From Mixta sp031457955 (lineage in GTDB: Bacteria; Pseudomonadota; Gammaproteobacteria; Enterobacterales; Enterobacteriaceae): a stretch of 64,000 bases of DNA. A model generated the notes under the pieces. That model searched no databases. It worked only from the letters and a program-made list of their open reading frames with translations, and was not told where the DNA came from. Numbering within the stretch: the stretch's first letter is position 1; each line of letters starts with the position of its first letter. Below, in pieces: positions 42,667-52,370 of this stretch. The DNA lies in the NCBI RefSeq assembly GCF_031457955.1, contig NZ_JAVDXN010000009.1:62001-126000 (forward strand), given 5' to 3'. The position numbers and the translations under genes were made by a program.

Positions 42667-43362
42667 ATGAATGCTCAACGTTTTGCTCGTATACGCGAGA
42701 TGCTGGCCGCGCGCCAGCATGATCTCACCGTCTGCATGGAGCAGGTACATAAACCCCACAACGTCTCCGCGATTATTCGTACGGCGGACGCGGTGGGCGT
42801 TCATGAAGTTCACGCTATCTGGCCCGCTAACCGCATGCGTACCGTGGTTTCGTCGGCGGCAGGCAGCAATAGCTGGGTGCAGGTCAAAACCCATCGCACC
42901 ATTGCGGATGCGGTAACCCATCTGAAACAGCAGGATATGCAGATCCTGGCGACCAACCTTTCCGCCAAAGCGGTGGATTTCCGGGAAATCGACTATACCC
43001 GTCCAACCTGTGTTTTGATGGGACAGGAAAAAACCGGGATTACACAGGAAGCGCTGGCGCTGGCCGATCAAGACATCATTATCCCGATGGTGGGCATGGT
43101 GCAGTCGCTGAACGTTTCGGTCGCCTCCGCGCTGATTCTCTATGAAGCGCAACGCCAGCGGCAAAATGCCGGTATGTATCAGCGTGATATCAGCACGCTG
43201 CCGCATGCGGAACAGCAACGTTTGCTGTTTGAGGGCGGCTATCCGGTTCTGGCGCGCGTGGCTAAACAGAAAGGTTTGCCGCGCCCCGAAATCAGCGACA
43301 ACGGCGAAGTGATTGCCGATGCCGAGTGGTGGGCCGCTATGCAGTCAACGGCTAAACGATGA
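42667..43362 (+). CDS. trmH: tRNA (guanosine-18-2'-O)-methyltransferase
   Basis: TrmH (SpoU) methylates the ribose of G18 in the tRNA D loop. It is a SPOUT-fold enzyme with the catalytic Arg in NVSAIIRTADAVG and the knot motifs GQEKTGIT, IPMVGMVQSLNVSVASAL. The 231 residues compare with 229 in E. coli. It starts 4 bases after spoT and overlaps recG (ATGA). Confidence 0.97.
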   Translation: MNAQRFARIREMLAARQHDLTVCMEQVHKPHNVSAIIRTADAVGVHEVHAIWPANRMRTVVSSAAGSNSWVQVKTHRTIADAVTHLKQQDMQILATNLSAKAVDFREIDYTRPTCVLMGQEKTGITQEALALADQDIIIPMVGMVQSLNVSVASALILYEAQRQRQNAGMYQRDISTLPHAEQQRLLFEGGYPVLARVAKQKGLPRPEISDNGEVIADAEWWAAMQSTAKR

Positions 43363-45440
43363 CAGGCCGCCTGCTGGATGCCGTTCCGCTCAATACCCTT
43401 TCCGGCGTAGGCGCAAGCCAGGCTGGAAAGCTGGCAAAGATCGGGCTGCATACCGTGCAGGATTTACTGCTGCACCTGCCGCTGCGTTATGAAGATCGCA
43501 CGCAACTCTATCGTATTAACGATCTGTTGCCCGGCATCTGGGCAACGGTAGAAGGCGAGGTGCTGCATACCGATGTGACTTTTGGGCGGCGGCGGATGTT
43601 GGTCAGCCAGATCAGCGATGGCTCTGGCGTCGTAACGCTGCGCTTTTTCAACTTTAATGCCGGAATGAAAAACGGCTTGTCGCCCGGCGCGCGCGTAACG
43701 GCGTATGGCGAGATCAAACGGGGCCAGCGCGGCGCAGAGATGATTCATCCTGAATATCGTATTCAGGGTGAACACAGCGTAACCGAATTGCAGGAAACGT
43801 TAACGCCGGTTTATCCCACCACCGAAGGCATTCGCCAGGCCACGCTACGTAGCCTGACCGATCAGGCGCTGCAGTTGCTGGATACCTGCCCGATTGCCGA
43901 ATTGCTGCCTGCCGAATTACGCGGCGGCCTGCTGAGCCTGCCCGATGCGCTACGCACGCTGCATCGCCCGCCGCCGGATATTCAGCTGGTCGATCTGGAA
44001 AGCGGTCGCCATCCTGCCCAGCGCCGCCTGATTCTGGAAGAGCTGCTGGCGCATAACCTGAGCATGCTGGCGGTGCGTGCAGGCGCGCAACGCTATCACG
44101 CGCTGGCTATGCCGCCGCGTCATCAGCTGCGCGATCGGCTGCTGGCGGCGCTGCCGTTTAAACCCACCGCCGCTCAGCAGCGGGTGGTAAAAGAGATCGA
44201 GCAGGATTTAAATCACGATTACCCCATGATGCGTCTGGTTCAGGGCGATGTCGGCTCCGGCAAAACGCTGGTGGCGGCTCTGGCCGCGCTGGATGTCATC
44301 GCTCACGGAAAGCAGGTTGCGCTGATGGCGCCGACCGAGCTGCTGGCCGAACAGCATGCTAACAACTTCCGCCAGTGGTTTGCGCCGTTGGGGCTGGAGG
44401 TGGGCTGGCTGGCTGGCAAGCAGAAGGGTAAAGCGCGCCTGGCGCAGCAGGAAGCCATTGCCAGCGGCAAGGTTTCTATGGTGGTGGGTACGCATGCGAT
44501 TTTCCAGGAACAGGTACAGTTTAACGGCCTGGCGCTGGTGATTATTGATGAACAGCACCGCTTCGGCGTCCATCAGCGGCTGGCGCTGTGGGAAAAAGGT
44601 GAGGAGCAAGGTTTCCATCCTCATCAGCTGATCATGACCGCCACGCCCATTCCGCGTACGCTGGCGATGACCGCTTATGCCGATTTAGATACCTCAGTTA
44701 TCGATGAGCTTCCTCCCGGACGTACGCCGGTGACCACGGTCGCCATTCCTGACACGCGGCGCGCAGATATCATTGAGCGGGTAAAAAGCGCCTGCCAGAA
44801 GGAAGGACGTCAGGCCTACTGGGTATGCACCCTGATTGAAGAGTCTGACCTGCTGGAAGCGCAGGCGGCAGAAGCAACCTGGGAAGAGTTAAAGCTGGCA
44901 TTGCCCGATTTACAGGTCGGCCTGGTGCATGGGCGCATGAAGCCGAAGGAAAAACAGGACGTTATGCAGGCGTTCAAACAGGGCGCGATGCAGCTGCTGG
45001 TAGCAACGACTGTAATTGAAGTTGGCGTGGATGTGCCTAATGCCAGCCTGATGATTATCGAAAACCCGGAGCGTCTGGGCCTGGCTCAGCTGCATCAGCT
45101 GAGAGGGCGCGTGGGCCGTGGCGCGGTCGCCTCGCACTGTGTGCTGCTCTACAAATCGCCGTTAAGCAAAACGGCGCAAAAGCGATTGCAGGTGCTGCGG
45201 GACAGCAACGACGGCTTCGTTATTGCGCAGTGCGATCTGGAAATCCGCGGGCCAGGAGAGCTGCTGGGTACGCGGCAAACCGGCAACGCGGAATTTAAAG
45301 TGGCCGATCTGCTGCGCGATCAGGCGCTTATCCCTGAGGTACAGCGTATTGCGCGTCATATTCACCAGCATTATCCACAGCAGGCCCAGGCGTTGATTGA
45401 GCGCTGGCTACCGGAAACCGATCGCTACACCAACGCCTGA
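43359..45440 (+). CDS. recG: ATP-dependent DNA helicase RecG
   Basis: RecG remodels stalled forks, D-loops and R-loops. The 693-residue protein has the N-terminal wedge/OB domain that grips the fork, Walker A GDVGSGKT at about residue 300, the helicase box DEQH (IIDEQHRFG) and the C-terminal motif QLRGRVGRG. It is full length and close to E. coli. The distal gene of the spoT cluster, it is convergent with the proline-rich protein gene, 15 bases away. Confidence 0.98.
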   Translation: MTGRLLDAVPLNTLSGVGASQAGKLAKIGLHTVQDLLLHLPLRYEDRTQLYRINDLLPGIWATVEGEVLHTDVTFGRRRMLVSQISDGSGVVTLRFFNFNAGMKNGLSPGARVTAYGEIKRGQRGAEMIHPEYRIQGEHSVTELQETLTPVYPTTEGIRQATLRSLTDQALQLLDTCPIAELLPAELRGGLLSLPDALRTLHRPPPDIQLVDLESGRHPAQRRLILEELLAHNLSMLAVRAGAQRYHALAMPPRHQLRDRLLAALPFKPTAAQQRVVKEIEQDLNHDYPMMRLVQGDVGSGKTLVAALAALDVIAHGKQVALMAPTELLAEQHANNFRQWFAPLGLEVGWLAGKQKGKARLAQQEAIASGKVSMVVGTHAIFQEQVQFNGLALVIIDEQHRFGVHQRLALWEKGEEQGFHPHQLIMTATPIPRTLAMTAYADLDTSVIDELPPGRTPVTTVAIPDTRRADIIERVKSACQKEGRQAYWVCTLIEESDLLEAQAAEATWEELKLALPDLQVGLVHGRMKPKEKQDVMQAFKQGAMQLLVATTVIEVGVDVPNASLMIIENPERLGLAQLHQLRGRVGRGAVASHCVLLYKSPLSKTAQKRLQVLRDSNDGFVIAQCDLEIRGPGELLGTRQTGNAEFKVADLLRDQALIPEVQRIARHIHQHYPQQAQALIERWLPETDRYTNA

Positions 45441-45455
45441 ATTAAGAAACATAAT

Positions 45456-46688
45456 TTATTGCGTATCGTTGTTTGTTTTTAAACGCTCTTGCTGTTGCGC
45501 TCTTCTGCTTAATCTCTCTTTAAGCTCATTCACAAACGCCTCACTCTTTTCTGGCTTTGAAAGGTTACTCTTTTTAGGGCTGATAGATGTTGCCTTTTTA
45601 TTACCCACCGTCCCCGTTTGCCTTTTATCGCTAACTGGCCGTTTTTCGGCGGACGGCGGCGGCGGCGGTGGTGGCGGTACACCATCTTTGCACTTCTCAA
45701 TAAACGCCTGCCTGTTTTTTAATTCATCGATCTTTTTTCGCGCCTCTTGCTGCGCTTCTTTCGCTTTGTCCGCAGCCTTTTTTTCGGCCAGCTCTTGATC
45801 GCTTTTCGCTTTAATAGCAGCGTTTTCCTGCATTTGTTGATAGATTTTTTTCTGGAATGGCGTCAGTTTATTCACGTCAAGATTGTTAAAAAAGGCACCC
45901 GGTGTTGTCACCTGCTCGTTACTGCCAGTTTTTTTTTGCATTACCCTACTATTTTTTCCTGCACCGTTGCTCGGTCTTTTAGTTAACTCGTTGTTATAAA
46001 TAAGAAAATCCTGCGCCGGTAGTGGTGGTGGTGGTGGCGCGAGTTGTGCCGAGGAGGATGCTAACGGCGGCGCGGGCGGCGGCACAAGTTGCACAGACGA
46101 CGGCGCAGGCTGTTTTGACGACGACACGGATGACGACGACAGCGGCGCGAGTTGTGCGGACTGTGCTAATGGCGATGCAGCCTGTATCGATGATGATGCG
46201 GACCGTGATGCCGGTTGCGCTGGCGTCGATACAAAAGGTTCTGTTATGGACGTCGTATTGCCAGATTGCATGCGATCCGTTGTCATGCTGCTATTATTAT
46301 TCGACAAAGGCGGCGGCGGCGGTAACTTGGCAGGTGCCTGTTTGGAAGAGTGGAAAAAATTTTCCGCGCAAGGCGTAAACGCCGAGACTTTTTCATTACC
46401 GTTAAATGGTTTTATACTCGCTTTCGTTAATAAATTACGTAAGATTGAATCTTCGTTAAAGGATATGCGATTAACACTTATTACCTGCGCAGCAGAGTTT
46501 TCCTTATTGGACCTACGTCCCTTCAGAAATATACTAATATTTATTACTCTTTTTAATAAGTTACCTAAACGTGAAAATGAACTTTTTTTACTTTTCTCGG
46601 TAATGTTATTCTCTACCGCTTTACCCTTAACGCCTTCCTGATTAAAAAAACGGCTGGTAGACAATCCTGCCTGGCTAACTTTGCACAT
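45456..46688 (-). CDS. Proline-rich coiled-coil protein, candidate secreted effector
   Basis: No family is recognised. The 410 residues contain a Ser/Lys-rich N terminus without a Sec signal. Polyproline tracts lie at about 123-127, 203-208, 218-224 and 338-345 (eight Pro in a row), set in Ser/Ala/Gln-rich linkers. A predicted coiled coil spans about 277-333 (QQMQENAAIKAKSDQELAEK). A basic tail contains FVNELKERLSRRAQQQ (385-400). This resembles profilin- or SH3-binding, actin-directed effectors of host-associated bacteria, though a true WH2 motif is not clear. AAGGA lies 6 bases before the ATG. Codon use and AT content differ from recG and xanP, and E. coli has gltS here, so acquisition is likely. 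Confidence 0.75.
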   Translation of the reverse strand: MCKVSQAGLSTSRFFNQEGVKGKAVENNITEKSKKSSFSRLGNLLKRVINISIFLKGRRSNKENSAAQVISVNRISFNEDSILRNLLTKASIKPFNGNEKVSAFTPCAENFFHSSKQAPAKLPPPPPLSNNNSSMTTDRMQSGNTTSITEPFVSTPAQPASRSASSSIQAASPLAQSAQLAPLSSSSVSSSKQPAPSSVQLVPPPAPPLASSSAQLAPPPPPLPAQDFLIYNNELTKRPSNGAGKNSRVMQKKTGSNEQVTTPGAFFNNLDVNKLTPFQKKIYQQMQENAAIKAKSDQELAEKKAADKAKEAQQEARKKIDELKNRQAFIEKCKDGVPPPPPPPPSAEKRPVSDKRQTGTVGNKKATSISPKKSNLSKPEKSEAFVNELKERLSRRAQQQERLKTNNDTQ

Positions 46689-46896
46689 GTTTTTCCTTTT
46701 TAATAATTTTTAGACCAAAAACAGACAAACCGAAATACAACTGCGCGTTATAAACTAAACGTTCTAACAATAATTTCGAAAACCGCTTTTTCTGATGACG
46801 TTGCTAACGGGCCGTAACGCGAAACCCATAGGCAATCGATTGCTTTTGCCATAAAGAGGATTACAATCGCATCTTTGCTTTTCAGGGAATGTAGTG

Positions 46897-48282
46897 ATGT
46901 CGGCCAACCCCAGTAAAACCCCCTCACCTGCGTCTGCGATTAAAACAAATAGCGAACTGATTTATCGTCTGGAAGATCGTCCGCCGCTGGCACAAACCTT
47001 GTTTGCTGCCTGCCAGCATCTGCTGGCCATGTTTGTCGCGGTGATCACCCCCGCTCTGCTGATTTGCCAGGCGCTTGGCCTGCCCGCTGAGGATACGCAG
47101 CACATTATCAGCATGTCGCTTTTCGCTTCTGGCGTTGCCTCGATTTTACAGATTAAAACCTGGGGGCCGGTTGGCTCAGGGCTGCTTTCTATTCAGGGCA
47201 CCAGCTTTAACTTTGTTAGCCCGCTGATTATGGGCGGCCTGGCGTTAAAAAATGGCGGTGCCGATGTGCCGACGATGATGGCCGCGCTGTTCGGAACGCT
47301 GATGATCGCTTCCTGTACTGAAATGGTACTTTCGCGCGTGCTGCATCTGGCGCGGCGGATTATTACGCCGCTGGTCTCCGGGATTGTGGTGATGATTATC
47401 GGCCTGTCGCTGATTCAGGTGGGGTTAACCTCTATCGGCGGCGGCTTTGCCGCGATGAACGATCACACCTTCGGCGCGCCGAAAAACTTGCTGCTGGCGG
47501 GCGTGGTGCTGGCAGTGATCATTATTTTGAATCGTCAACGCAACCCATACCTGCGTGTCGCTTCGCTGGTCATTGCGATGGCGGTGGGTTATTTGCTGGC
47601 GTGGGCGCTGGATATGCTGCCGCAAAACAGCACATCGGGCAGCAGCGCGCTGATGGCCGTTCCGATACCGCTCTATTACGGTCTGGGCTTTGACTGGAAC
47701 CTGCTGATTCCGCTGATGCTGGTCTTTATGGTGACATCGCTGGAAACCATCGGCGATATTACCGCCACCTCTGACGTCTCAGAGCAGCCGGTTAGCGGGC
47801 CGCTCTATATGAAGCGTCTGAAAGGCGGCGTGCTGGCGAACGGCCTGAACTCCTTTGTCTCGGCGTTGTTTAACACCTTCCCTAACTCCTGTTTCGGCCA
47901 GAACAATGGCGTTATCCAGCTGACCGGCGTAGCCAGCCGTTACGTGGGTTTTGTCGTGGCGCTGATGCTGATTGTGCTTGGCCTGTTTCCTGCGGTAAGC
48001 GGCTTTGTGCAGCATATCCCCGAGCCGGTACTGGGCGGCGCAACCATTGTGATGTTCGGCACCATCGCCGCTTCCGGCGTGCGCATTGTTTCACGCGAGC
48101 CGTTAAACCGTCGGGCAATCATGATCATGGCGCTTTCGCTGGCGGTGGGCCTTGGCGTATCGCAGCAACCGCTGATTTTACAGTTTGCGCCTGACTGGTT
48201 AAAAACACTGCTCTCTTCTGGTATCGCCGCCGGTGGCATTACCGCTATTCTGCTGAATCTGTTTTTTCCGCACGAGAAATAA
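46897..48282 (+). CDS. xanP: Xanthine permease XanP (NCS2 family)
   Basis: XanP imports xanthine with protons across the inner membrane. The 461-residue protein has about 14 membrane segments and NCS2 signatures such as GLLSIQGTSFNFV, TSLETIGDITATSDVS (with the functional Glu) and FPNSCFGQNNGVI. It matches E. coli YicE along its length. A GTG three bases before the ATG is an alternative start. CAGGGA is the ribosome-binding site. Confidence 0.95.
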   Translation: MSANPSKTPSPASAIKTNSELIYRLEDRPPLAQTLFAACQHLLAMFVAVITPALLICQALGLPAEDTQHIISMSLFASGVASILQIKTWGPVGSGLLSIQGTSFNFVSPLIMGGLALKNGGADVPTMMAALFGTLMIASCTEMVLSRVLHLARRIITPLVSGIVVMIIGLSLIQVGLTSIGGGFAAMNDHTFGAPKNLLLAGVVLAVIIILNRQRNPYLRVASLVIAMAVGYLLAWALDMLPQNSTSGSSALMAVPIPLYYGLGFDWNLLIPLMLVFMVTSLETIGDITATSDVSEQPVSGPLYMKRLKGGVLANGLNSFVSALFNTFPNSCFGQNNGVIQLTGVASRYVGFVVALMLIVLGLFPAVSGFVQHIPEPVLGGATIVMFGTIAASGVRIVSREPLNRRAIMIMALSLAVGLGVSQQPLILQFAPDWLKTLLSSGIAAGGITAILLNLFFPHEK

Positions 48283-48410
48283 CCTTTGCGGGGCGGGCTA
48301 CGGCTCGCCCTGCGCATCCTGATTATTCCAGCTTTACAACCAGGCGGTTGAGCTATGTCAGTAATTAAGGCATAACAGGCGGTACTGGAAATTCATACGG
48401 AAGGATGCAA

Positions 48411-50093
48411 ATGAAGTTTGTCGGAAAGGTAACGCTTTCACTGCTATTGCTACTGTTGCTAACGCTATTGGCGGGCTATTTTTTACTGCAAACTCGTTGG
48501 GGTGCGGAATGGGCCAGCAGGCGAATAAGCGATGATACGGCATGGCATCTTTCCGTCGGCAAAATAGAGCATAATTTTTCCAGCCCTGCGCTGCTGACCT
48601 TACATAACATAAGCTTCGGCCATGACGGGCAGCCCGCTGTTATCGTGGCTAAAACCGTTAATCTCGGTTTGAGCTTCTCGCTGTTGAGCGATGCGCTGCA
48701 TTTTACCCGCATTGAATTGCAGGATGGCGCACTGAACCTCGCCAATATGACGAAGGATATGGGCTGGTCGTTACAGGCCGATCGCCTTCAGCTGCGCAAT
48801 ATGAAGCTGAATAGCCCGCAGCAGGCCATTAAGGCAGTCGCGCTAAACGGCGGCGTGATCCCCTGGCAGCCTCGCGCAGGGGATGTTCTGGGCGCTAACG
48901 CCAGTTTTCAGGCCAGCGCGGAGAGCATGACGCTAAACGGTCTGGCGTTGTCCGATGCCTTAATCCAGGGGAAAACCAGCGATCGCCAGCTGGTCATTAA
49001 TAATTTCGGTGCCGATCTGGCACGCGGCTCTGTCACCGGCAGCGCCCAACGCGATGCGCAGGGCAAGTGGGACGTCTCCGCGCTGCGCCTGAATGATATT
49101 CGCCTGCAAACCGATAAATCGCTTAGCGCATTCTTGCAGCCGCTTCGTGACCTGCCGCCGATCTATTTTTCCCGCGTGGATGTAACGGATGCGCGTCTAC
49201 AGGGGCCGGACTGGGCGATTACCGATCTCGATTTAGTGCTAAAAAAACTGACGATCAGCCATGGCGACTGGCAAAGCGAGGATGGCTCGCTGGCCCTGAA
49301 TGCCGACAACTTTATTAACGGTCAGCTGACGTTAAACGATCCGCTGCTGAACCTCGACTTCTCGCCGCAGGGCGTGACGGACGCACGCTTTAGTTCACGC
49401 TGGGTAAATGGTTTAGTTCGTGCGCAGGGCAATTGGCAACGACAGACCAGGCAGCTGACGCTGGATGAACTGGTGCTGGCGGGGCTGGAATATACGCTGC
49501 CGGAAAACTGGCGCGAGCGCTGGATGTCCACGTTACCGGCCTGGCTTGATAGCGTACGGGTGAAAAAGCTGAGTGGCAGCCGCAATCTGATTATTGATGT
49601 GAATCCGCAATATCCGTTTCAGATAACCGCGCTGGACATCACCGGCTCTGACCTGCTGCTGGCGCGCGATCATCAGTGGGGCATCTGGCAGGGTGCGCTG
49701 AACCTGAACGCTGCGGAAGCCACCTTCAACCGCACAGATGTGCGTCATCCTTCGCTGACGCTAAGCGCCAGTGACCAACAAATTTCGGTCACGGAGATGA
49801 GCGCGTTTGCGGAAAAAGGGATGCTGGAAGGGCTGGCGACGCTGGATCAAACGCCAGCGCGTCAGCTTTCATTAACGTTGAACGGTCGGGGCGTACCGGC
49901 GAATGTATTGCAGAATTGGGGCTGGCCCGCTCTGCCGCTAACCGGCGAGGCCACGTTACAGTTGCAGCTACAGGCGCGTCTGGCGGCGGAAACCGCCTTA
50001 AAGCCCAGCGCTAACGGCACCTTAACGCTGACCGCAGACGGAAAAACGCTCCAGCAAATAATGACTCGTGGGGAAGTCAGCAATCAGCCATGA
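48411..50093 (+). CDS. yicH: AsmA-family protein YicH
   Basis: The 560-residue protein has one N-terminal membrane helix (residues about 7-25, LSLLLLLLLTLLAGYFLL) and a long beta-rich periplasmic region typical of AsmA/YicH proteins. These are thought to form lipid-conducting grooves between the membranes. DRLQLRNM, GADLARGSVTG and LQGPDWAITDLDL match E. coli YicH. The ATG at 48411 is preferred over 48405 because GGAAGGA is spaced 6-7 bases from it. The end overlaps convergent fabY by 10 bases. Confidence 0.93.
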   Translation: MKFVGKVTLSLLLLLLLTLLAGYFLLQTRWGAEWASRRISDDTAWHLSVGKIEHNFSSPALLTLHNISFGHDGQPAVIVAKTVNLGLSFSLLSDALHFTRIELQDGALNLANMTKDMGWSLQADRLQLRNMKLNSPQQAIKAVALNGGVIPWQPRAGDVLGANASFQASAESMTLNGLALSDALIQGKTSDRQLVINNFGADLARGSVTGSAQRDAQGKWDVSALRLNDIRLQTDKSLSAFLQPLRDLPPIYFSRVDVTDARLQGPDWAITDLDLVLKKLTISHGDWQSEDGSLALNADNFINGQLTLNDPLLNLDFSPQGVTDARFSSRWVNGLVRAQGNWQRQTRQLTLDELVLAGLEYTLPENWRERWMSTLPAWLDSVRVKKLSGSRNLIIDVNPQYPFQITALDITGSDLLLARDHQWGIWQGALNLNAAEATFNRTDVRHPSLTLSASDQQISVTEMSAFAEKGMLEGLATLDQTPARQLSLTLNGRGVPANVLQNWGWPALPLTGEATLQLQLQARLAAETALKPSANGTLTLTADGKTLQQIMTRGEVSNQP

Positions 50094-51073
50094 GGCTCCA
50101 GCGGCCCGTCGGGATCGGCGGGCAGCACAATATAAACCCCGTTAAATATCGCCCCGCTCTCTTCACTGCCGAACAGCTCGACCTCAAGCTGCACGCGCGC
50201 TTTACGCCCACGTGCCAGACGATCGAGATCGCCGCTTAGCGAACCGAGATCGGCGGAGGCGCTGGGCTTGCCGCTGATGGGCTTGCTGTAACGAATATGG
50301 GCATCGGCCAGAATAATCGTGCCGCCTAAATGGCGCTCGCGCAGCAGCAGCCAGATCAACCCCCAGCCGGTTAACGTCGCCAGGGAAAACAGGCTGCCCG
50401 CAAACAGCGTATGGTGCGGGTTCTGATTGCCGGTTTCCGGCATGGTGGTCATGAATTTCTGCCCGGTGTATTGGGTGATGCGCACGCCCATTTTTTCACT
50501 GAGCGGGATATGTTCGTACCAGGCCTGCTGCAGCTGCCCGCACCAGTCCGCACGATGCAGAATGTCATCCAGCGTGATAACCGGTTTAATCATTAAAAAG
50601 TGGCGTACCGGCGTGGTGAGCGGTGCGGTGATCTCTCCCTGGTTAACGTAGCCCAGCTTGGCAAAGAACTCGACCGCATCTTCACGCGCGCTACATACCA
50701 CCCGTTTCACGCCTTCCTGACGCGCCACCGATTCCAGCGTCATCGCCACCAGCGTGCCTAATCCTTTGCCCTGAACCGTAGGATGCACCGCCAGAAAGCG
50801 AATCGAGGCTTCATTGTCCGCATTGATATAAAGACGGCCCGCTGCGACAGGTTTGCCCTGCTCATCCACCACCATTTGATGATGGGCCATGGCGTCCCAG
50901 CCGTCCCGTTCGGAACCCTGCGGCTGGCGCAGCGGTTTACGTAACATTTCCCAGCGGAACTGATAATACATCTCCAGTTCTTCGGCAGTTTCCGGCACTC
51001 GTAGATGATACATAAAAGCACTCTCTCGTTCGGCGTGGGCGGGATGGTTCCAGGCGGTAGCGACCAGCGTCAT
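50084..51073 (-). CDS. fabY: FabY/YiiD: GNAT plus thioesterase-like bifunctional protein
   Basis: The 329-residue protein fuses an N-terminal GNAT acetyltransferase domain (FRWEMLRKPL, LAVHPTVQGKGLGTLVA with the acetyl-CoA loop) to a C-terminal hotdog-fold YiiD_C domain (NQNPHHTLFAGSLFSLATL). E. coli FabY has been implicated as an alternative starter of fatty acid synthesis. The ATG at 51073 overlaps the dtd stop (ATGA) and gives the E. coli length. Confidence 0.93.
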   Translation of the reverse strand: MTLVATAWNHPAHAERESAFMYHLRVPETAEELEMYYQFRWEMLRKPLRQPQGSERDGWDAMAHHQMVVDEQGKPVAAGRLYINADNEASIRFLAVHPTVQGKGLGTLVAMTLESVARQEGVKRVVCSAREDAVEFFAKLGYVNQGEITAPLTTPVRHFLMIKPVITLDDILHRADWCGQLQQAWYEHIPLSEKMGVRITQYTGQKFMTTMPETGNQNPHHTLFAGSLFSLATLTGWGLIWLLLRERHLGGTIILADAHIRYSKPISGKPSASADLGSLSGDLDRLARGRKARVQLEVELFGSEESGAIFNGVYIVLPADPDGPLEPHG

Positions 51074-51507
51074 ACCTGTAGCCAGAAGGTTACCGGCCCA
51101 TCATTTACTAAGGCAACCTGCATATCTGCGGCGAAACGCCCGTTTTCCACGGCGATCGCTTTTTGTCGGCAACAATCACTAAAGTAGTGATAGAGACGCT
51201 CCGCCTCCTGCGGCTCAGCGCCACGGGAAAAGCTGGGTCGCATGCCCTTTTGCGTATCGGCAGCCAGCGTAAACTGTGAAACCACTAATACGCTGCCGCC
51301 AGCCTGCTGGACATTCAGGTTCATTTTGCCGTTTTCATCGCTAAAAATACGGTAGCCCAGCACGCGGTCGCACAGGCGCTGCGCTTTTTGCTCATCATCC
51401 TCTTTTTCCACGCCCAGCAAGATCAACAAACCGGGCCCAATTTCTCCCACGGTTTCATTTGCTACCGTCACGCTGGCGTTTAGCACCCGCTGAATTAAGG
51501 CAATCAT
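51070..51507 (-). CDS. dtd: D-aminoacyl-tRNA deacylase
   Basis: Dtd hydrolyses D-amino acids mischarged on tRNA. The two signature motifs are present: SQFTLAADT (about residues 77-85) and the Gly-cis-Pro NDGPVTFWL near the C terminus. The 145 residues match the family. It overlaps yihY and fabY by 4 bases on either side, forming yihX-yihY-dtd-fabY on the minus strand. Confidence 0.97.
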   Translation of the reverse strand: MIALIQRVLNASVTVANETVGEIGPGLLILLGVEKEDDEQKAQRLCDRVLGYRIFSDENGKMNLNVQQAGGSVLVVSQFTLAADTQKGMRPSFSRGAEPQEAERLYHYFSDCCRQKAIAVENGRFAADMQVALVNDGPVTFWLQV

Positions 51508-52367
51508 ACTTCCTCACTGCTTTCTTTTTGTTGTTGTCGCTGACGATACTCGCCCAGCGTGACGGTTATTTCCGCCCCTAATAATACGATACACCACGTC
51601 CAGTAAACCCACAGGAACAGAATCGGCACCACCGCCAGCACGCCGTAAATCAACTGATACGAAGGGAACGTGGTGATGTACAGCGCAAACGCTTTTTTAC
51701 CCAGCTCAAACAGCAAGCCCGCCACCAGCGCCCCGATTAAAGCATCGCGCTGTGGCACCCGCGTGGTGGGCACCAGACTGTATAACAGCCAGAAGGCCAG
51801 CCAGGAAAGCAGCAGCGGGAAGAGGCGCAGCGTCTGATCGATAAGCCCGGTTACGCCGCTGACCGTCACCCATTTCAGCGACAAAAGCCAGGTGCTAATC
51901 GCCAGACTGGCACCGGCCAGCAGCGGCCCCAGCGTCAGGATCATCCAGTAGACGGCAAACGAGTAGACCAGCGGACGTTTTTTCTGGCTGCGCCAGATGG
52001 CGTTTAGCGCACTGTCGATGGAGTGCATCAGCAGCAGCGCAGTGACAATCAGCCCCACCGCGCCCACCACCGTCATTTTATTGACGTTGGCAACAAAACG
52101 GTCGAGGTAATCCTGCACTACATTGCCCGCAGCGGGAACGAAGTTATTGAAGATAAAGTGCTTTAGCTGCACGCTGATATCAGAGAACACCGGGAAGGCG
52201 GCAAAAAGCGAAAACACCACCGCCACCAGCGGCACCAGCGCCAGTAAAGAGACAAAGGCGAGGTTGCCCGCCTCGGTCGTCATGCCATCGTGTTCAATCC
52301 GATGCCAGAGGAGTTTGAGCCATGCGCTCGCTGTGCGCAGGCGTGGACGTAGTGCGCGCAACGCCAT
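51504..52367 (-). CDS. yihY: YihY/BrkB-family inner-membrane protein
   Basis: The 287-residue protein has about six membrane segments and the UPF0761 pattern (FVSLLALVPLVAVVFSLFAAFP, LPLLLSWLAFWLLYSLVPT; both cut to fit). The family was once misnamed RNase BN; its role is unknown. A basic N terminus and a Glu-rich C-terminal tail (QQQKESSEE) face the cytoplasm. It lies 3 bases after yihX and overlaps dtd. Confidence 0.94.
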   Translation of the reverse strand: MALRALRPRLRTASAWLKLLWHRIEHDGMTTEAGNLAFVSLLALVPLVAVVFSLFAAFPVFSDISVQLKHFIFNNFVPAAGNVVQDYLDRFVANVNKMTVVGAVGLIVTALLLMHSIDSALNAIWRSQKKRPLVYSFAVYWMILTLGPLLAGASLAISTWLLSLKWVTVSGVTGLIDQTLRLFPLLLSWLAFWLLYSLVPTTRVPQRDALIGALVAGLLFELGKKAFALYITTFPSYQLIYGVLAVVPILFLWVYWTWCIVLLGAEITVTLGEYRQRQQQKESSEEV

Positions 52368-52370
52368 CAG

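Noticed and set aside
46689..46896. Possible hrp box for the proline-rich effector candidate
   Set aside because: No GGAACC ... CCAC pattern was found on the minus strand upstream of the gene, so type III secretion co-regulation is not supported.
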